From Candidatus Zixiibacteriota bacterium (GTDB taxonomy: Bacteria > Zixibacteria > MSB-5A5 > GN15 > FEB-12), in NCBI GenBank assembly GCA_028715215.1, contig JAQUSF010000006.1:14523-57050 (forward strand): 42,528 nt of DNA, given 5' to 3'. Each line of letters begins with the position of its first letter. Position 1 is the first letter of the stretch. A program made the position numbers and the translations under genes. Below are positions 25,171-33,609 of this stretch, one piece after another. The notes under the pieces are model-generated. The model was not told the origin of the DNA and did no database searches. It saw only the letters and a program-made list of their open reading frames with translations.

Positions 25171-26292
25171 ATGAACAGGCGAATTTCCATTACTAGAAAA
25201 GAACCGGAAAACAGTTCAGTTGTACAGGGTGATCCCCTCGGTGATGTAGAATTTAATTTGATAGAATTTCTGAGATCCCTGGTTCGCAGGAAAAAAATGA
25301 TAAGCGTGATAGTGGTGGGTGTCATGGTTCTTACTGCCGGGCTGGTTTTGCTTACCCCCAATATTTACCGTTCCAATGCCAGCATTTTACCTTCCGGGAG
25401 TGTGGACAAAATTGCGGAACTCAAAAGTTACGCCGGTCTGGGAGGTAAGATTACCAGTGATGAAAACTCCTCCGAACTTTTTCCGGTTATATTGAAATCG
25501 CGGGTGATTATGGATGCGGTGTTGAGTAAAAATTATTCCTATATGGAAAAAGAAACTGAAAAAACGGTAACTCTGACGGGATATTTCGGTACTGATAACC
25601 AGGATGAGCTTTATACCTGTCTGGACAGGATTGTTTCAATAGACTACGATAAAAAGAACGGGGTTATTCGCCTTTCAACGGAGACAAAATACCCTGCTTT
25701 GTCGCAGGCAGTTTTAAATGCCTTCATTGAGGAACTGGAAAACTTTAATTTGTATAAACGGCGTTCCCGGGCAAAAGATAATGTAAGCTATCTGGCCCGT
25801 CAGCTTATGGAAAAAGAAGCCAGCCTTGAAAAAGCCCGCAATAATCTGGAAGCATTTCAAAAGCAGAATCAGAACTGGGCCGGCAGTACCAATCCGGAAA
25901 TAATTAGAGTAATAAGTCAGTTACAGCTGGCTGTGGAACTTAACACTCAGGGTTATCTGTATCTCAATCAGGAATATGAGCTGGCCCGGCGGGAACTACA
26001 GAATGACCTGCCTATAGTCAGAATCCTTGATAACCCGTTCTTACCGACTAAAAAAGCGGGACCTCATCGGATGTTAACCGTGATGATAGCCGGAGTCCTG
26101 GCATTTTTAACTGCTGTTGGTTTGATTGTCATAATGGATGCCTTCAACAAAAGGTTTGAGGGTCCTGACCGGGAGCTTTACCTGGGTTTGCGTGATGATG
26201 TAATCGGGGATTTACCGGTTATAAACCGAATTATAAATAGGGTCAGGACATCAACAGAAGACACCAGAACTACGGAAACATCGTATAAATAA
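25171..26292 (+). CDS. Wzz-type polysaccharide chain-length determinant
   Basis: The protein has the Wzz topology: a cytoplasmic N-terminus, one membrane helix (M-I-S-V-I-V-V-G-V-M-V-L-T-A-G-L-V, near residue 45), a large periplasmic part with coiled-coil segments, and a C-terminal helix (M-L-T-V-M-I-A-G-V-L-A-F-L-T-A-V) preceded by a proline-rich N-P-F-L-P-T-K-K-A-G-P. It lacks a tyrosine-kinase domain, so it is not a full Wzc-type protein. I prefer ATG 25171 (373 residues); GTG 25138 is in frame and would add 11 residues. It controls length of glycans made by the Wzy-like protein. The gap 24967-25170 before it has no gene. Confidence 0.88.
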   Translation: MNRRISITRKEPENSSVVQGDPLGDVEFNLIEFLRSLVRRKKMISVIVVGVMVLTAGLVLLTPNIYRSNASILPSGSVDKIAELKSYAGLGGKITSDENSSELFPVILKSRVIMDAVLSKNYSYMEKETEKTVTLTGYFGTDNQDELYTCLDRIVSIDYDKKNGVIRLSTETKYPALSQAVLNAFIEELENFNLYKRRSRAKDNVSYLARQLMEKEASLEKARNNLEAFQKQNQNWAGSTNPEIIRVISQLQLAVELNTQGYLYLNQEYELARRELQNDLPIVRILDNPFLPTKKAGPHRMLTVMIAGVLAFLTAVGLIVIMDAFNKRFEGPDRELYLGLRDDVIGDLPVINRIINRVRTSTEDTRTTETSYK

Positions 26293-26401
26293 AAAGCTGA
26301 CTTAATTTCTTATAAAATAGTCATTGATTTTTATAAATTTAGCCATATATTTTCAGCTTTAAGTTAAAGCCTTTACCGGCTGACATTTTTAATAAATTGT
26401 T

Positions 26402-26483
26402 GGTGGGGTTCCCGAGCGGTCAAAGGGAGCAGACTGTAAATCTGCCGGCGATGCCTTCGAAGGTTCGATTCCTTCCCCCACCA
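26402..26483 (+). tRNA. tRNA-Tyr (anticodon GTA)
   Basis: The 82-base type II tRNA has acceptor arms GGTGGGG and CCCCACC with discriminator A. The anticodon stem GCAGA/TCTGC holds loop CTGTAAA, giving anticodon GTA. A long variable arm (CGGCGATGCCTTCGA region) is present, as expected for bacterial tRNA-Tyr. The T loop is TTCGATT. The CA after the discriminator belongs to downstream sequence and a T-run follows. Confidence 0.95.
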
Positions 26484-26566
26484 TTTTTTTATTAATAAAG
26501 CTTACTTGTGATGCCAAAACAGCCTTTTCTTCTAACAAAATTATAATTCAGCAACTTACGGATGCT

Positions 26567-27940
26567 ATGGCAGAGCCTGATATAAAAACTCGAAATGACT
26601 ACACCGATGGTTCGGTTTTTAAATCTATTTTAAAGATGGGGCTGCCTTCGATGTTTGGTTTCTTAATCCATCATCTTTATGGAATGGTGGATATGTACTG
26701 GGTCTCAAAGCTTTCGCAGGGCGAGGTGGCGGTAGCCGCCATTACTTTTTTTAATAATATCATGTGGCTGTTTTTTTCATTTAATCAGCTGGTGGGCCCG
26801 GGTTCGGTGGCTATTATTTCCCGAAGGTATGGAGAAAGAAATTATAAACTCGTAGAGAAGGCAATCAAGGAATCGATAATCTTGAAGTTGTTTTTTGGCC
26901 TGCTCTTAGGAGGGACAGGATTATTTTTTGCCGAGGATATACTTGTAATTATTGGTGCCAGGGGGGAAGCTCTGGATTTGGGTATTGCCTACGGGCAGAT
27001 TATGTTTACGGTTATGCCGATTCTTTTTGCGACTTATACTATTTTTACGGCCATGCGGGGAGTAGCCAACCCCAATATGGCTCTGGTTTTGATGCTGATT
27101 TCCAATGTTCTGAATATGGCTCTTGACCCGTTCTTCATTTTCGGTTATCTGGGTTTGCCGGCATGGGGAATAAAGGGTGCCGCTTATGCTTCGGTGATCA
27201 GTTATTGTCTGACTTTCAGTCTCGGTTTGTTTTTATTTTATACCGACCGCACTAATGTAAAGCTGAACCTGTCCGGGGTTGAGAAAATAACGTTATCATC
27301 AATGTGGAAGATGGTTAAGATAGGTATCCCGGCCTGGCTATCCGACCTTTCGTTTTCCGGTTCCCGGCTGGTGATTGTGCCTCTGATTGCCACCTTCGGA
27401 ACCTCGGTAGTGGCCGCCTACGGGGTCGGGACCCAGGTAACTTCGTTGGGCGTGACGATTCTGGTCGGTATTGGGCTGGGGTTGTCTGCATTAATCGGGC
27501 ACAATCTCGGCGGTCATAAATATGAACGCGCCAAAAAAACCGCAGACCATTCAATATTACTGGGGGTGGGTATCATGCTGACGATGGCTCTTATAACATT
27601 CATTCTGGCGCGGTTCATCATGAGTATATTTTTCGACAACCCGGAAACTATTGCGCAGGGGGTTACTTTATTGCGTATTTTCGCCCTGGGTTTTCCTTTC
27701 ATCGGCGCTTTTATCATGATGGAAGAAATTCATCTCGGAGTGGGTTTGAATACCCCGGCGATGATTTTAACGATTATTCATTCCTGGGGGATGCAGGTAC
27801 TGCCGATTTTAATTGTAACCGAGTTACTGGGATTGGGCTCCAGCGCCGTGTGGTGGGTATTGTCGATTTCGATTCTGGTCAGCGCTAATATCTTTTACCA
27901 GTATTATCGTCGCGGTAAATGGTTGACAATTAAACTTTAA
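26567..27940 (+). CDS. MATE family efflux transporter
   Basis: This 457-residue inner-membrane protein has about 12 hydrophobic helices in two related halves, the normal MATE size. The first half begins with I-L-K-M-G-L-P-S-M-F-G-F-L-I and M-V-D-M-Y-W-V-S-K-L (the family's D-x-x-x-V-G-x-L-like region), followed by G-P-G-S-V-A-I-I-S-R-R-Y-G-E. The second half repeats the pattern with G-I-P-A-W-L-S-D-L and S-A-L-I-G-H-N-L-G. It probably exports cationic drugs or metabolites using H+ or Na+. It stands 83 bases after tRNA-Tyr and 44 before the CsgG-family gene; no link to the glycan locus is evident. Confidence 0.93.
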   Translation: MAEPDIKTRNDYTDGSVFKSILKMGLPSMFGFLIHHLYGMVDMYWVSKLSQGEVAVAAITFFNNIMWLFFSFNQLVGPGSVAIISRRYGERNYKLVEKAIKESIILKLFFGLLLGGTGLFFAEDILVIIGARGEALDLGIAYGQIMFTVMPILFATYTIFTAMRGVANPNMALVLMLISNVLNMALDPFFIFGYLGLPAWGIKGAAYASVISYCLTFSLGLFLFYTDRTNVKLNLSGVEKITLSSMWKMVKIGIPAWLSDLSFSGSRLVIVPLIATFGTSVVAAYGVGTQVTSLGVTILVGIGLGLSALIGHNLGGHKYERAKKTADHSILLGVGIMLTMALITFILARFIMSIFFDNPETIAQGVTLLRIFALGFPFIGAFIMMEEIHLGVGLNTPAMILTIIHSWGMQVLPILIVTELLGLGSSAVWWVLSISILVSANIFYQYYRRGKWLTIKL

Positions 27941-27984
27941 TTTTATTGAATTGAATATCTTAACACATATTGGAAGGAGGTAAA

Positions 27985-28905
27985 ATGAAAGGCAAGGTCT
28001 GTTATCTTCTGGTTCTGGGCTTTCTCTTGATTATAACCGGCAGTGTTCCAGCCAAGGATGCCGAAATCGGCTTGAAAAAGAAAGTCATAGTCGGGACTTT
28101 CGAGGATAAATCGGATCACAGCTGGTATTATGGTAATAACCCCGGGGATGGCATGGCGGACATGCTTATAACCGCCCTGGTCAAGTCGGGGAAATTCAAG
28201 GTTTTCGAGCGGGCGGCGCTGAACGAAATACTAGCCGAAAAAAATCTGAGTGAATCCGACCTGGCTAATCCCAGTTTCGAGGTCGCCAGAAAACTGGAAA
28301 TCGGCGATATCCTGGTGAAAGCCACCATAACGGAATTCGGTTATAAAGAAGAAACTATCGGCGGTTCGGCCAGTAAATTACTTGGCAAATCAATCGGCGG
28401 CGGCGTGACTACTTATACGGCGCGGGTAGCGGTTGATTTACGGCTGATTTCAATCGGATCTTCGGAAGTTCTCCTGGCTGAGGATGTCGCCGCATCCGAG
28501 AACTCCAGGTCACTCGGGGTTTCCACCGAGGATTTTTCCTTTGAAGATCAGAAAAGCTTCGATGAACACGTAGTCGGCAAAGCAACCCGCAAAGTAATCA
28601 ATCAGATCGTGGAGAAAGTCGCCGAGCAGTCTCGGAATATGCCCTGGACCGGTATTCTGATTGTGGCCGAGGACTTGATGTTTATAGACGCCGGAACGGA
28701 AATTGGCATAACTTCCGGGATGCAGTTTGAAGTCAAACGCCAGTCCAAGGTAGTCACCCATCCCAAAACCGGAAAAGTTCTTAAAATCCTTTATGATGAT
28801 ATCGGCGTGGTCAGTGCCACCGAAGTCGAAGAAGGTATAACGACGGTAAAAACGGTTTCCGGTTCCGGTTTTCAGAATGAAGATTTTGTTATGCTGAAAA
28901 AATAG
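27985..28905 (+). CDS. CsgG/HfaB-family secreted protein with FlgT_C-like tail
   Basis: The 306-residue protein has a Sec signal peptide (residues 1-22 or so, ending V-P-A before K-D-A). The CsgG core follows: V-I-V-G-T-F-E-D-K-S, M-A-D-M-L-I-T-A-L-V-K-S-G-K-F-K-V-F-E-R, and A-R-K-L-E-I-G-D-I-L-V-K-A-T-I-T-E-F. The C-terminal 80 residues resemble the FlgT_C-type domain seen in related proteins. Curli secretion pore CsgG is a lipoprotein, but no lipobox cysteine is visible here. Start ATG 27985 is fixed by GGAAGGAGG just upstream. No curli or holdfast partners are nearby, so the role is unknown; envelope stress or surface secretion is possible. Confidence 0.85.
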   Translation: MKGKVCYLLVLGFLLIITGSVPAKDAEIGLKKKVIVGTFEDKSDHSWYYGNNPGDGMADMLITALVKSGKFKVFERAALNEILAEKNLSESDLANPSFEVARKLEIGDILVKATITEFGYKEETIGGSASKLLGKSIGGGVTTYTARVAVDLRLISIGSSEVLLAEDVAASENSRSLGVSTEDFSFEDQKSFDEHVVGKATRKVINQIVEKVAEQSRNMPWTGILIVAEDLMFIDAGTEIGITSGMQFEVKRQSKVVTHPKTGKVLKILYDDIGVVSATEVEEGITTVKTVSGSGFQNEDFVMLKK

Positions 28906-28927
28906 TCATTAACCCGATAAGCTTCCG

Positions 28928-28963
28928 ATGCGAATCGGTGGTATTCCGGTTCGCATTATTTTT
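28928..28963 (+). terminator. Rho-independent terminator after the CsgG-family gene
   Basis: ATGCGAATCGG pairs with CCGGTTCGCAT around a seven-base loop, and is followed by TATTTTT. The 11-base stem with one G-T pair is 22 bases after the stop codon at 28905. Confidence 0.8.
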
Positions 28964-29028
28964 GCCATTCTATTCGTTCTGAACGACTGGAGAGGGGAAA
29001 TAACCTGCCGGATTAGAGAAAAAAGAGT

Positions 29029-29056
29029 CTTGCGTCGGTTACAGTGACGGTATAAA
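29029..29056 (+). promoter_or_regulatory. Candidate promoter for tRNA-Leu
   Basis: CTTGCG (29029-29034) and TATAAA (29051-29056) are separated by 16 bases and lie 17 bases before the mature tRNA-Leu. The -10 box is good, the -35 box only partial. Confidence 0.4.
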
Positions 29057-29073
29057 TTAAGTCGTTAAATTTT

Positions 29074-29158
29074 GCCGGAGTGGTGGAACAGGTAGACACC
29101 AGGGACTTAAAATCCCTTGGTCCTTTGGACCGTGCCGGTTCAAGTCCGGCCTCCGGCA
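29074..29158 (+). tRNA. tRNA-Leu (anticodon TAA)
   Basis: The 85-base type II tRNA has acceptor arms GCCGGAG and CTCCGGC with discriminator A. The anticodon stem AGGGA/TCCCT holds loop CTTAAAA, giving anticodon TAA for UUA/UUG leucine codons. A long variable arm is present and the T loop is TTCAAGT with stem GCCGG/CCGGC. The CCA end is not encoded. Confidence 0.95.
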
Positions 29159-29251
29159 TTATGGACATTCCTCAAATTATCTGTTAATTTTGACTTCTTT
29201 TAACTATTCCAACTCAAATACATACGTACCAGCGGGGTCTTGAATTCTTCT

Positions 29252-29716
29252 TCAGCGCAGAACCAGGTCAATGACGACAGGTTCGACCAGGCGCTCAAAG
29301 TCCCGATAGGTCATTTTGATAATTTCGGTATGTGAACCGGCGTTGAAGGCGATGTATTCGTTTTCGGCAAGGGAGTCGGCGACATAGACATCCATATCAT
29401 AGAGGTTTCCGAACGGCGGCATAGCTCCCACCGCGCACTCGGGAAATGAGGCTTTGAATTCATCCTCGGTCGCCAGTTCCACGTTATAAGCGTCAGTGAT
29501 TTCCTGAAGTAATTTCAAATCAATGCGGAAAGCGGCTGGCAGCACTACCATGGTCATTTTACCATCAACTTTAACGATTACGGTTTTAGCCACTTCCCTT
29601 GCCGGGATATGGACGCAAGCCGCTATCTCGTGGGCGGTATAAGCCAGGGAATGGTTGATTGTACAATAACTGGCCCGGTGTAAATCGAGAAATTCCTTTA
29701 GTCTTTTTACCGGCAT
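29252..29716 (-). CDS. YbaK/EbsC-type aminoacyl-tRNA deacylase domain protein
   Basis: The 154-residue protein belongs to the YbaK/ProX (INS-domain) superfamily, which hydrolyses mischarged aminoacyl-tRNAs in trans. The conserved lysine strand A-K-T-V-I-V-K-V-D, V-V-L-P-A, a central A-V-G-A-M-P-P-F-G-N-L loop and I-A-F-N-A-G-S-H-T-E are visible. The start is ATG 29716 because AGGAGG lies 5-6 bases upstream; an in-frame ATG at 29746 would add ten residues and lacks this site. Substrate specificity cannot be inferred. It is 3' to the tRNA-Leu but on the opposite strand. Confidence 0.88.
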   Translation of the reverse strand: MPVKRLKEFLDLHRASYCTINHSLAYTAHEIAACVHIPAREVAKTVIVKVDGKMTMVVLPAAFRIDLKLLQEITDAYNVELATEDEFKASFPECAVGAMPPFGNLYDMDVYVADSLAENEYIAFNAGSHTEIIKMTYRDFERLVEPVVIDLVLR

Positions 29717-29867
29717 ATTACCTCCTTTTGAAAAGGCTGTTTTCAATAAAATTTCGTACCCGCCGTTTCTTTATCAGAAACTTTAACAGGCAGGTATTTT
29801 ATAATGATGCCGAAACTTGAAGTCTGAATATCAATGAAAGAGTGTCAATCGATGTTTCTATATATAG

Positions 29868-29896
29868 AATTTAAGAAATAAAACAGGACTTGTCAA
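29868..29896 (-). promoter_or_regulatory. Candidate promoter for the YbaK-type gene
   Basis: On the minus strand TTGACA (29896-29891) is followed after 17 bases by TAAATT (29873-29868), a 4-of-6 match. A second TTGACA occurs at 29848-29843 without a convincing -10. The 243-base gap between the two minus-strand genes has no other feature. Confidence 0.45.
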
Positions 29897-29959
29897 TTAC
29901 CATTTTAAAATTTTCATTCAACTGATAAACCCGGTGCGACCGGTTGATTAATGTCATGA

Positions 29960-31255
29960 TTACAGCGTGAACATCAACTCCGAGCGCAACCAGCCGAAGC
30001 CGTCGGCGTCGTTAAAATAATAATTGCCGGGGGTGAACATTTCCCAGACGATATGCCCCGACCAGTATTTATTGAATTTGTAGGAAAGACGGTTGATTAC
30101 CAGGTTACCGCGGGTTTTGCCGTCCCCTCCCGGAAAAGAGCCGGGGCGTGGCTTTTCTGTTGCCCGGAGGTGATGATAATCGAAAGTAAAAGATATATTT
30201 TCAGCAAATTTAAAGAGGAACCGGCCGTGCAGGGAAATAAGGTTGGACCAGAATGCCACTCCGTCTTCCTGAATCTGGGTATATATAAATGATTCGCTCC
30301 ATTTGGGAAAACGACCGAATATAGGGTCCCAGGCGCCCCATTTATCATCATCGGGATTGTCACCACTCAAATAAATGGCACCTGCCGTAATGACCTGCGG
30401 CAGATAATTCTTAAGGCGTTTAAATCTTGTTTTATAATCAAAATACATATACCCGCCGATGGCGGCACGATCCGACAGACCGCGTTTACCGAATTGAAAA
30501 CCGCCTTCAATGGTATAAGAAAAGCGATCGGATAAGGGTAAGCTGAAACGAGAGCCGAGGTTATTGATGCTTGATTCGGGTATCTGATGACCGGTAGGTT
30601 TGACGTTTTTGCGGATGAAATAGACATCGAGGTCGTACTTTTTCATATCCCCGCTGTAGTACAGGCCAATACCTTCTTCATCCTGTTCGACCAGTTGTTG
30701 TTTCTGGTCATGAATGACCGGTAACCAGTCGTCTTTCTCCGGCATATAGGTATAAAAGAAAGTCAGACGGTGTTTATCTTTAATATCCCAGTCGTAACGG
30801 ACGGCGTTAAAATAGATACCCCGGGAACCGTCCAGCGCCTGGCCGTCGATAACCATGAAGCCCTCGCCAAGAATTATATTTTGGCGCCCGAACGTCAGAG
30901 TGCCGGAGAAAGTACCCTGGTGACGCCATTTTACATAGAGCTGGTCTATGAATATTTCATTGAGGTTGAATGCCGTACCTTCGGGAACGAAATAATATCT
31001 GAATTCATTGGTCAGTTTAAGGGTAAATTCAAGGTTCTTATCGGGTAGCCATTGCCCTCCCAGACTGGTACGGTGACGGGTAAAAGTCCTGGCTTCACCG
31101 GCGCTGTCAGCCAGGCTGATCGCATTATCCCAGCTGACCATGCGAAAACGTTCGGAAAAGTCAAGGTTGAATTTGGGATGCAATGAAATCGACGCAGGAG
31201 AAACTTCGCCTAAGAAAAAAAATGTCATTATAGCGGTCAATATTCTTTTTATCAT
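29960..31255 (-). CDS. Alginate_exp-like outer-membrane beta-barrel porin
   Basis: The 431-residue product has a signal peptide (M-I-K-R-I-L-T-A-I-M-T-F-F-F-L, cleaved near residue 21). It then shows alternating strands of amphipathic residues ending in a terminal F-T-L, a usual outer-membrane barrel end signal (final aromatic two residues from the end). Motifs such as L-Y-V-K-W-R-H, F-G-R-Q-N-I-I-L-G-E-G-F, D-G-R/S-R-G-I-Y and D-Y-H-H-L-R-A resemble the alginate_exp porin family (AlgE-like, about 16-18 strands). Its ATG overlaps the symporter stop by 4 bases, so the two are translated together and may handle the same solute. Cargo unknown. Confidence 0.85.
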   Translation of the reverse strand: MIKRILTAIMTFFFLGEVSPASISLHPKFNLDFSERFRMVSWDNAISLADSAGEARTFTRHRTSLGGQWLPDKNLEFTLKLTNEFRYYFVPEGTAFNLNEIFIDQLYVKWRHQGTFSGTLTFGRQNIILGEGFMVIDGQALDGSRGIYFNAVRYDWDIKDKHRLTFFYTYMPEKDDWLPVIHDQKQQLVEQDEEGIGLYYSGDMKKYDLDVYFIRKNVKPTGHQIPESSINNLGSRFSLPLSDRFSYTIEGGFQFGKRGLSDRAAIGGYMYFDYKTRFKRLKNYLPQVITAGAIYLSGDNPDDDKWGAWDPIFGRFPKWSESFIYTQIQEDGVAFWSNLISLHGRFLFKFAENISFTFDYHHLRATEKPRPGSFPGGDGKTRGNLVINRLSYKFNKYWSGHIVWEMFTPGNYYFNDADGFGWLRSELMFTL

Positions 31256-32709
31256 ACTTGTTTTACCTTGTTGTTTTGAGGGTTTGGCGCTGGAGTCAAA
31301 AAACTGACTATCGGGGCTACCACCAGTGAAATCATCATGCCGATAGTACCGGCTTCGGTCGAAGATATCCCCTTTATATATAATATCAGACAGACCATTA
31401 GCCCCAGTATGGATGAAGCAATCGCCCCTGTTTTATTTGTCCGTTTAAATAATAACCCCCAGATAAACGGTCCCAGAAAAACCGCTCCGATGGCTCCCCA
31501 GGAGATACCCAGAATACCGACAATGGTGGCTGGTTTAAAATAAGCCATTATCACTGACAGGATGACAAAGAAGGCACTGGTTACCCGCATTAATAAAGTA
31601 AGATTCCGGTCGGAGATATTTTTGTTAATAAAACCGGCGTAGAAATCCTTGGTGACGGCGGAACTGGAGATAAGAACCAGAGCCGCCAGGGTGGACATCG
31701 AGGCCGACAGGATAAGAAGCAGGATAACAACGGTCAGCCCCCCGGGAATAATATTGGTTAAAAGCTCCGGCATCAGGGCGTCGTAGATGGGTTTCCCGTT
31801 TTCAAAAGCCTGCGGGGCATTATCGGGGGTAAGAAAATAGCGGGTGGTGGCGCCCGTAAAGTAACCAATACTCGTTATCAAAAGTGCAAAAAAGGTCGAA
31901 CCAACCATACCGATTTTGATAGCGCGTTTATCTTTGATGGCGTAGAATTTCTGAACCAGTTGCGGCATGGCCATCGGCGCTACGCTGGTCAGAAAAACCA
32001 GGCTGAACAACGGCCACCAGCCGGGCGGACCGACCATCCCGGTCAGGCGGGGGTCTAGGGCGGCAACGGTGGCGGTGATATTATTTAGTCCGTGACCTTT
32101 ATCCAGGACGCTCATCATAAGTATAACAACCCCGAGCACCATAATCATACCGAAAACCATATCAATCATGGTCATGGATTTATATCCTCCCATAACGAGG
32201 TACAAAGCCGTGAAGCCGCCCATTAAAATCAAAGCCAGGGTATAGTCAATTCCGAAAGTGGAACGGAACAGGTAGGATAAACCCATGAAAACCGCCGCAG
32301 AATAGGGGACGAAAAAGATAAAAATCGAAAGCGAGGCAAACAATTTGAGAAAAGGACTGTCATAGCGTTTCTCGAAATACTCGCCCATGGTGTGGACATT
32401 ATATTCCAGCGACATTTTTTTTATGCGGTAACCTAAAAGCCACCAGACGCCCAGTACCCCGACCAGGGTATTGCCGACAGCTATCCAGAGACAGGAGTAC
32501 CCGAAACTCCAGCCGGCTTTGCCGGCAAATCCGATAAAGAGCACGGCTGAAAAATATGCGGCTCCATAGGTGAAGGCCGTCATCCAGGGTCCGATTTTAC
32601 CTCCACCCAGAAAATAGTCGGCAAAAGTTCGGGTTTTTTTCAAACCCAGAACACCGATGGTGATTATCACCAGGGCATATAGAATTAAAATAACGGCTTT
32701 TACAACCAT
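31252..32709 (-). CDS. Sodium:solute symporter (SSS family)
   Basis: The 485-residue protein is a 12-13-helix transporter of the SSS family. It starts with A-V-I-L-I-L-Y-A-L-V-I-I-T-I-G and T-R-T-F-A-D-Y-F-L-G-G-G-K-I-G, the usual N-terminal helix plus glycine-rich loop. Later A-S-M-S-T-L-A-A-L-V-L-I-S-S-S-A-V-T-K-D is the Na2-site helix motif of PutP-type proteins. ATG 32709 is preceded by GGAG at 5 bases; the longer frame from 32859 adds 50 non-family residues and is rejected. It precedes the porin in a two-gene unit. The substrate could be an amino acid, sugar or carboxylate. Confidence 0.92.
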   Translation of the reverse strand: MVVKAVILILYALVIITIGVLGLKKTRTFADYFLGGGKIGPWMTAFTYGAAYFSAVLFIGFAGKAGWSFGYSCLWIAVGNTLVGVLGVWWLLGYRIKKMSLEYNVHTMGEYFEKRYDSPFLKLFASLSIFIFFVPYSAAVFMGLSYLFRSTFGIDYTLALILMGGFTALYLVMGGYKSMTMIDMVFGMIMVLGVVILMMSVLDKGHGLNNITATVAALDPRLTGMVGPPGWWPLFSLVFLTSVAPMAMPQLVQKFYAIKDKRAIKIGMVGSTFFALLITSIGYFTGATTRYFLTPDNAPQAFENGKPIYDALMPELLTNIIPGGLTVVILLLILSASMSTLAALVLISSSAVTKDFYAGFINKNISDRNLTLLMRVTSAFFVILSVIMAYFKPATIVGILGISWGAIGAVFLGPFIWGLLFKRTNKTGAIASSILGLMVCLILYIKGISSTEAGTIGMMISLVVAPIVSFLTPAPNPQNNKVKQV

Positions 32710-32761
32710 GAAGTCTCCGTGGTTTAGCAGGTTTATTAATTGTACCTCTGACAAAGCAACT

Positions 32762-32775
32762 AATTTATATAAATT
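32762..32775. repeat. AT-only 14-base palindrome in the divergent region
   Basis: AATTTATATAAATT is a perfect palindrome lying between the minus-strand symporter and the plus-strand Mop gene. On the minus strand it overlaps a possible promoter (TTGTCT, 17 bases, TAAATT). It could be an operator or simply an AT-rich promoter core. Confidence 0.4.
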
Positions 32776-32894
32776 GCTTGATAAAGACAAGTTTGAAAAA
32801 AATATTGAAAAAAAATCAGGTGTGGCGTACCTTGAATTAACTATTTGTTGCATTATCAAACAATACCGGATTTATCCGGGAAAGGATGACAGTT

Positions 32895-33104
32895 ATGCGA
32901 TATGGAGCCCGTAATCAAATTATCGGTAAGGTAACCGGGATTAAAAAAGGCGATATCATGTGTCAGGTGTTACTTGATATCCCCGCCAAGTCAATTATGC
33001 ATTCGGTAATGACGATGGAATCATTGAAAGAACTGAACCTTAAAAAGGGTGACCGGGTAAAAGTGGTTGTCAAGGCCATCAATGTTCTGCTGGTTAAAGA
33101 ATAA
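32895..33104 (+). CDS. Mop/TOBE-domain molybdate-binding protein
   Basis: The 69-residue protein is a single TOBE (molybdopbindin) domain. It opens with R-Y-G-A-R-N-Q-I-I-G-K-V-T-G-I-K-K-G and continues with S-V-M-T-M-E-S-L-K-E-L-N-L-K-K-G-D-R-V-K-V-V-V-K-A-I-N-V-L, the family pattern in which S/T and K side chains bind molybdate. Free Mop proteins form hexamers that store or buffer molybdate in the cytoplasm. ATG 32895 has AAAGGA at about 10 bases; ATG 32886 is only 1-2 bases from it and is less likely. No molybdate ABC transporter or molybdoenzyme is visible in the window. Confidence 0.9.
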   Translation: MRYGARNQIIGKVTGIKKGDIMCQVLLDIPAKSIMHSVMTMESLKELNLKKGDRVKVVVKAINVLLVKE

Positions 33105-33153
33105 GTAACATAAATACAAAAGATTGTAAAATATATTTTTAGGAGGTTAATCT

Positions 33154-33597
33154 ATGAATATACCGGTTTATGTAACTATTGAGGAAGTTAAAAGAGTATG
33201 CCGGGAACTTAATTTAAGGGACTGGACCCAAATGGAATCGACCGGGGTGACCATCGAGGAAGCCGAGAAGATTCTGGCTGAACTGGATACTGATGGTTTG
33301 CCAATTGAACTGGAAGAATTTCGTCGCGGTCTGGAAGTTGAACTCGAGCATGGGATGGTTTTCAGAAATGCCAATGTGACCAATAATCATCCGCTTTTAA
33401 CCGGCATGATTACTCTGGCACATTTTCATGAAATGCTGGATTATTATAAAAGGCTCGAAGTTGCCGAGCTTGAGGGCGATATTTACAAAGCATTAAAAGC
33501 TGGCAATACGGGCAAACTGGATAAGTATCACAAAAAATTGCTTGAAGCCAGAGCTGAATTGGCTGTCCATGAATTTGAGAATTTGCCAAAAAAATAA
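33154..33597 (+). CDS. DUF5661 family protein
   Basis: The 147-residue soluble protein matches DUF5661 by memory: E-F-R-R-G-L-E-V-E-L-E-H-G, followed by N-A-N-V-T-N-N-H-P-L-L-T-G and A-H-F-H-E-M-L-D-Y-Y-K-R-L-E. The N-terminal third carries short helices with E-E-A-E-K-I. The H-G and H-x-H-E residues might bind a metal, but that is only suggested. AGGAGG about 8 bases before ATG 33154 supports the start. The family has no assigned function. It is followed by a small membrane-protein gene after 12 bases. Confidence 0.8.
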   Translation: MNIPVYVTIEEVKRVCRELNLRDWTQMESTGVTIEEAEKILAELDTDGLPIELEEFRRGLEVELEHGMVFRNANVTNNHPLLTGMITLAHFHEMLDYYKRLEVAELEGDIYKALKAGNTGKLDKYHKKLLEARAELAVHEFENLPKK

Positions 33598-33609
33598 AAA
33601 GGTTATTAA

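Noticed and set aside
26293-26360. 8-base inverted repeat AAAGCTGA / TCAGCTTT after the Wzz gene
   Set aside because: The arms are 52 bases apart with AT-rich sequence between and no T-run; too weak for a terminator.
29932-29952. AACCGGT-type short hairpin just after the porin stop (minus strand)
   Set aside because: The stem is short with a bulge and is not followed by T-residues, so it was not called a terminator.
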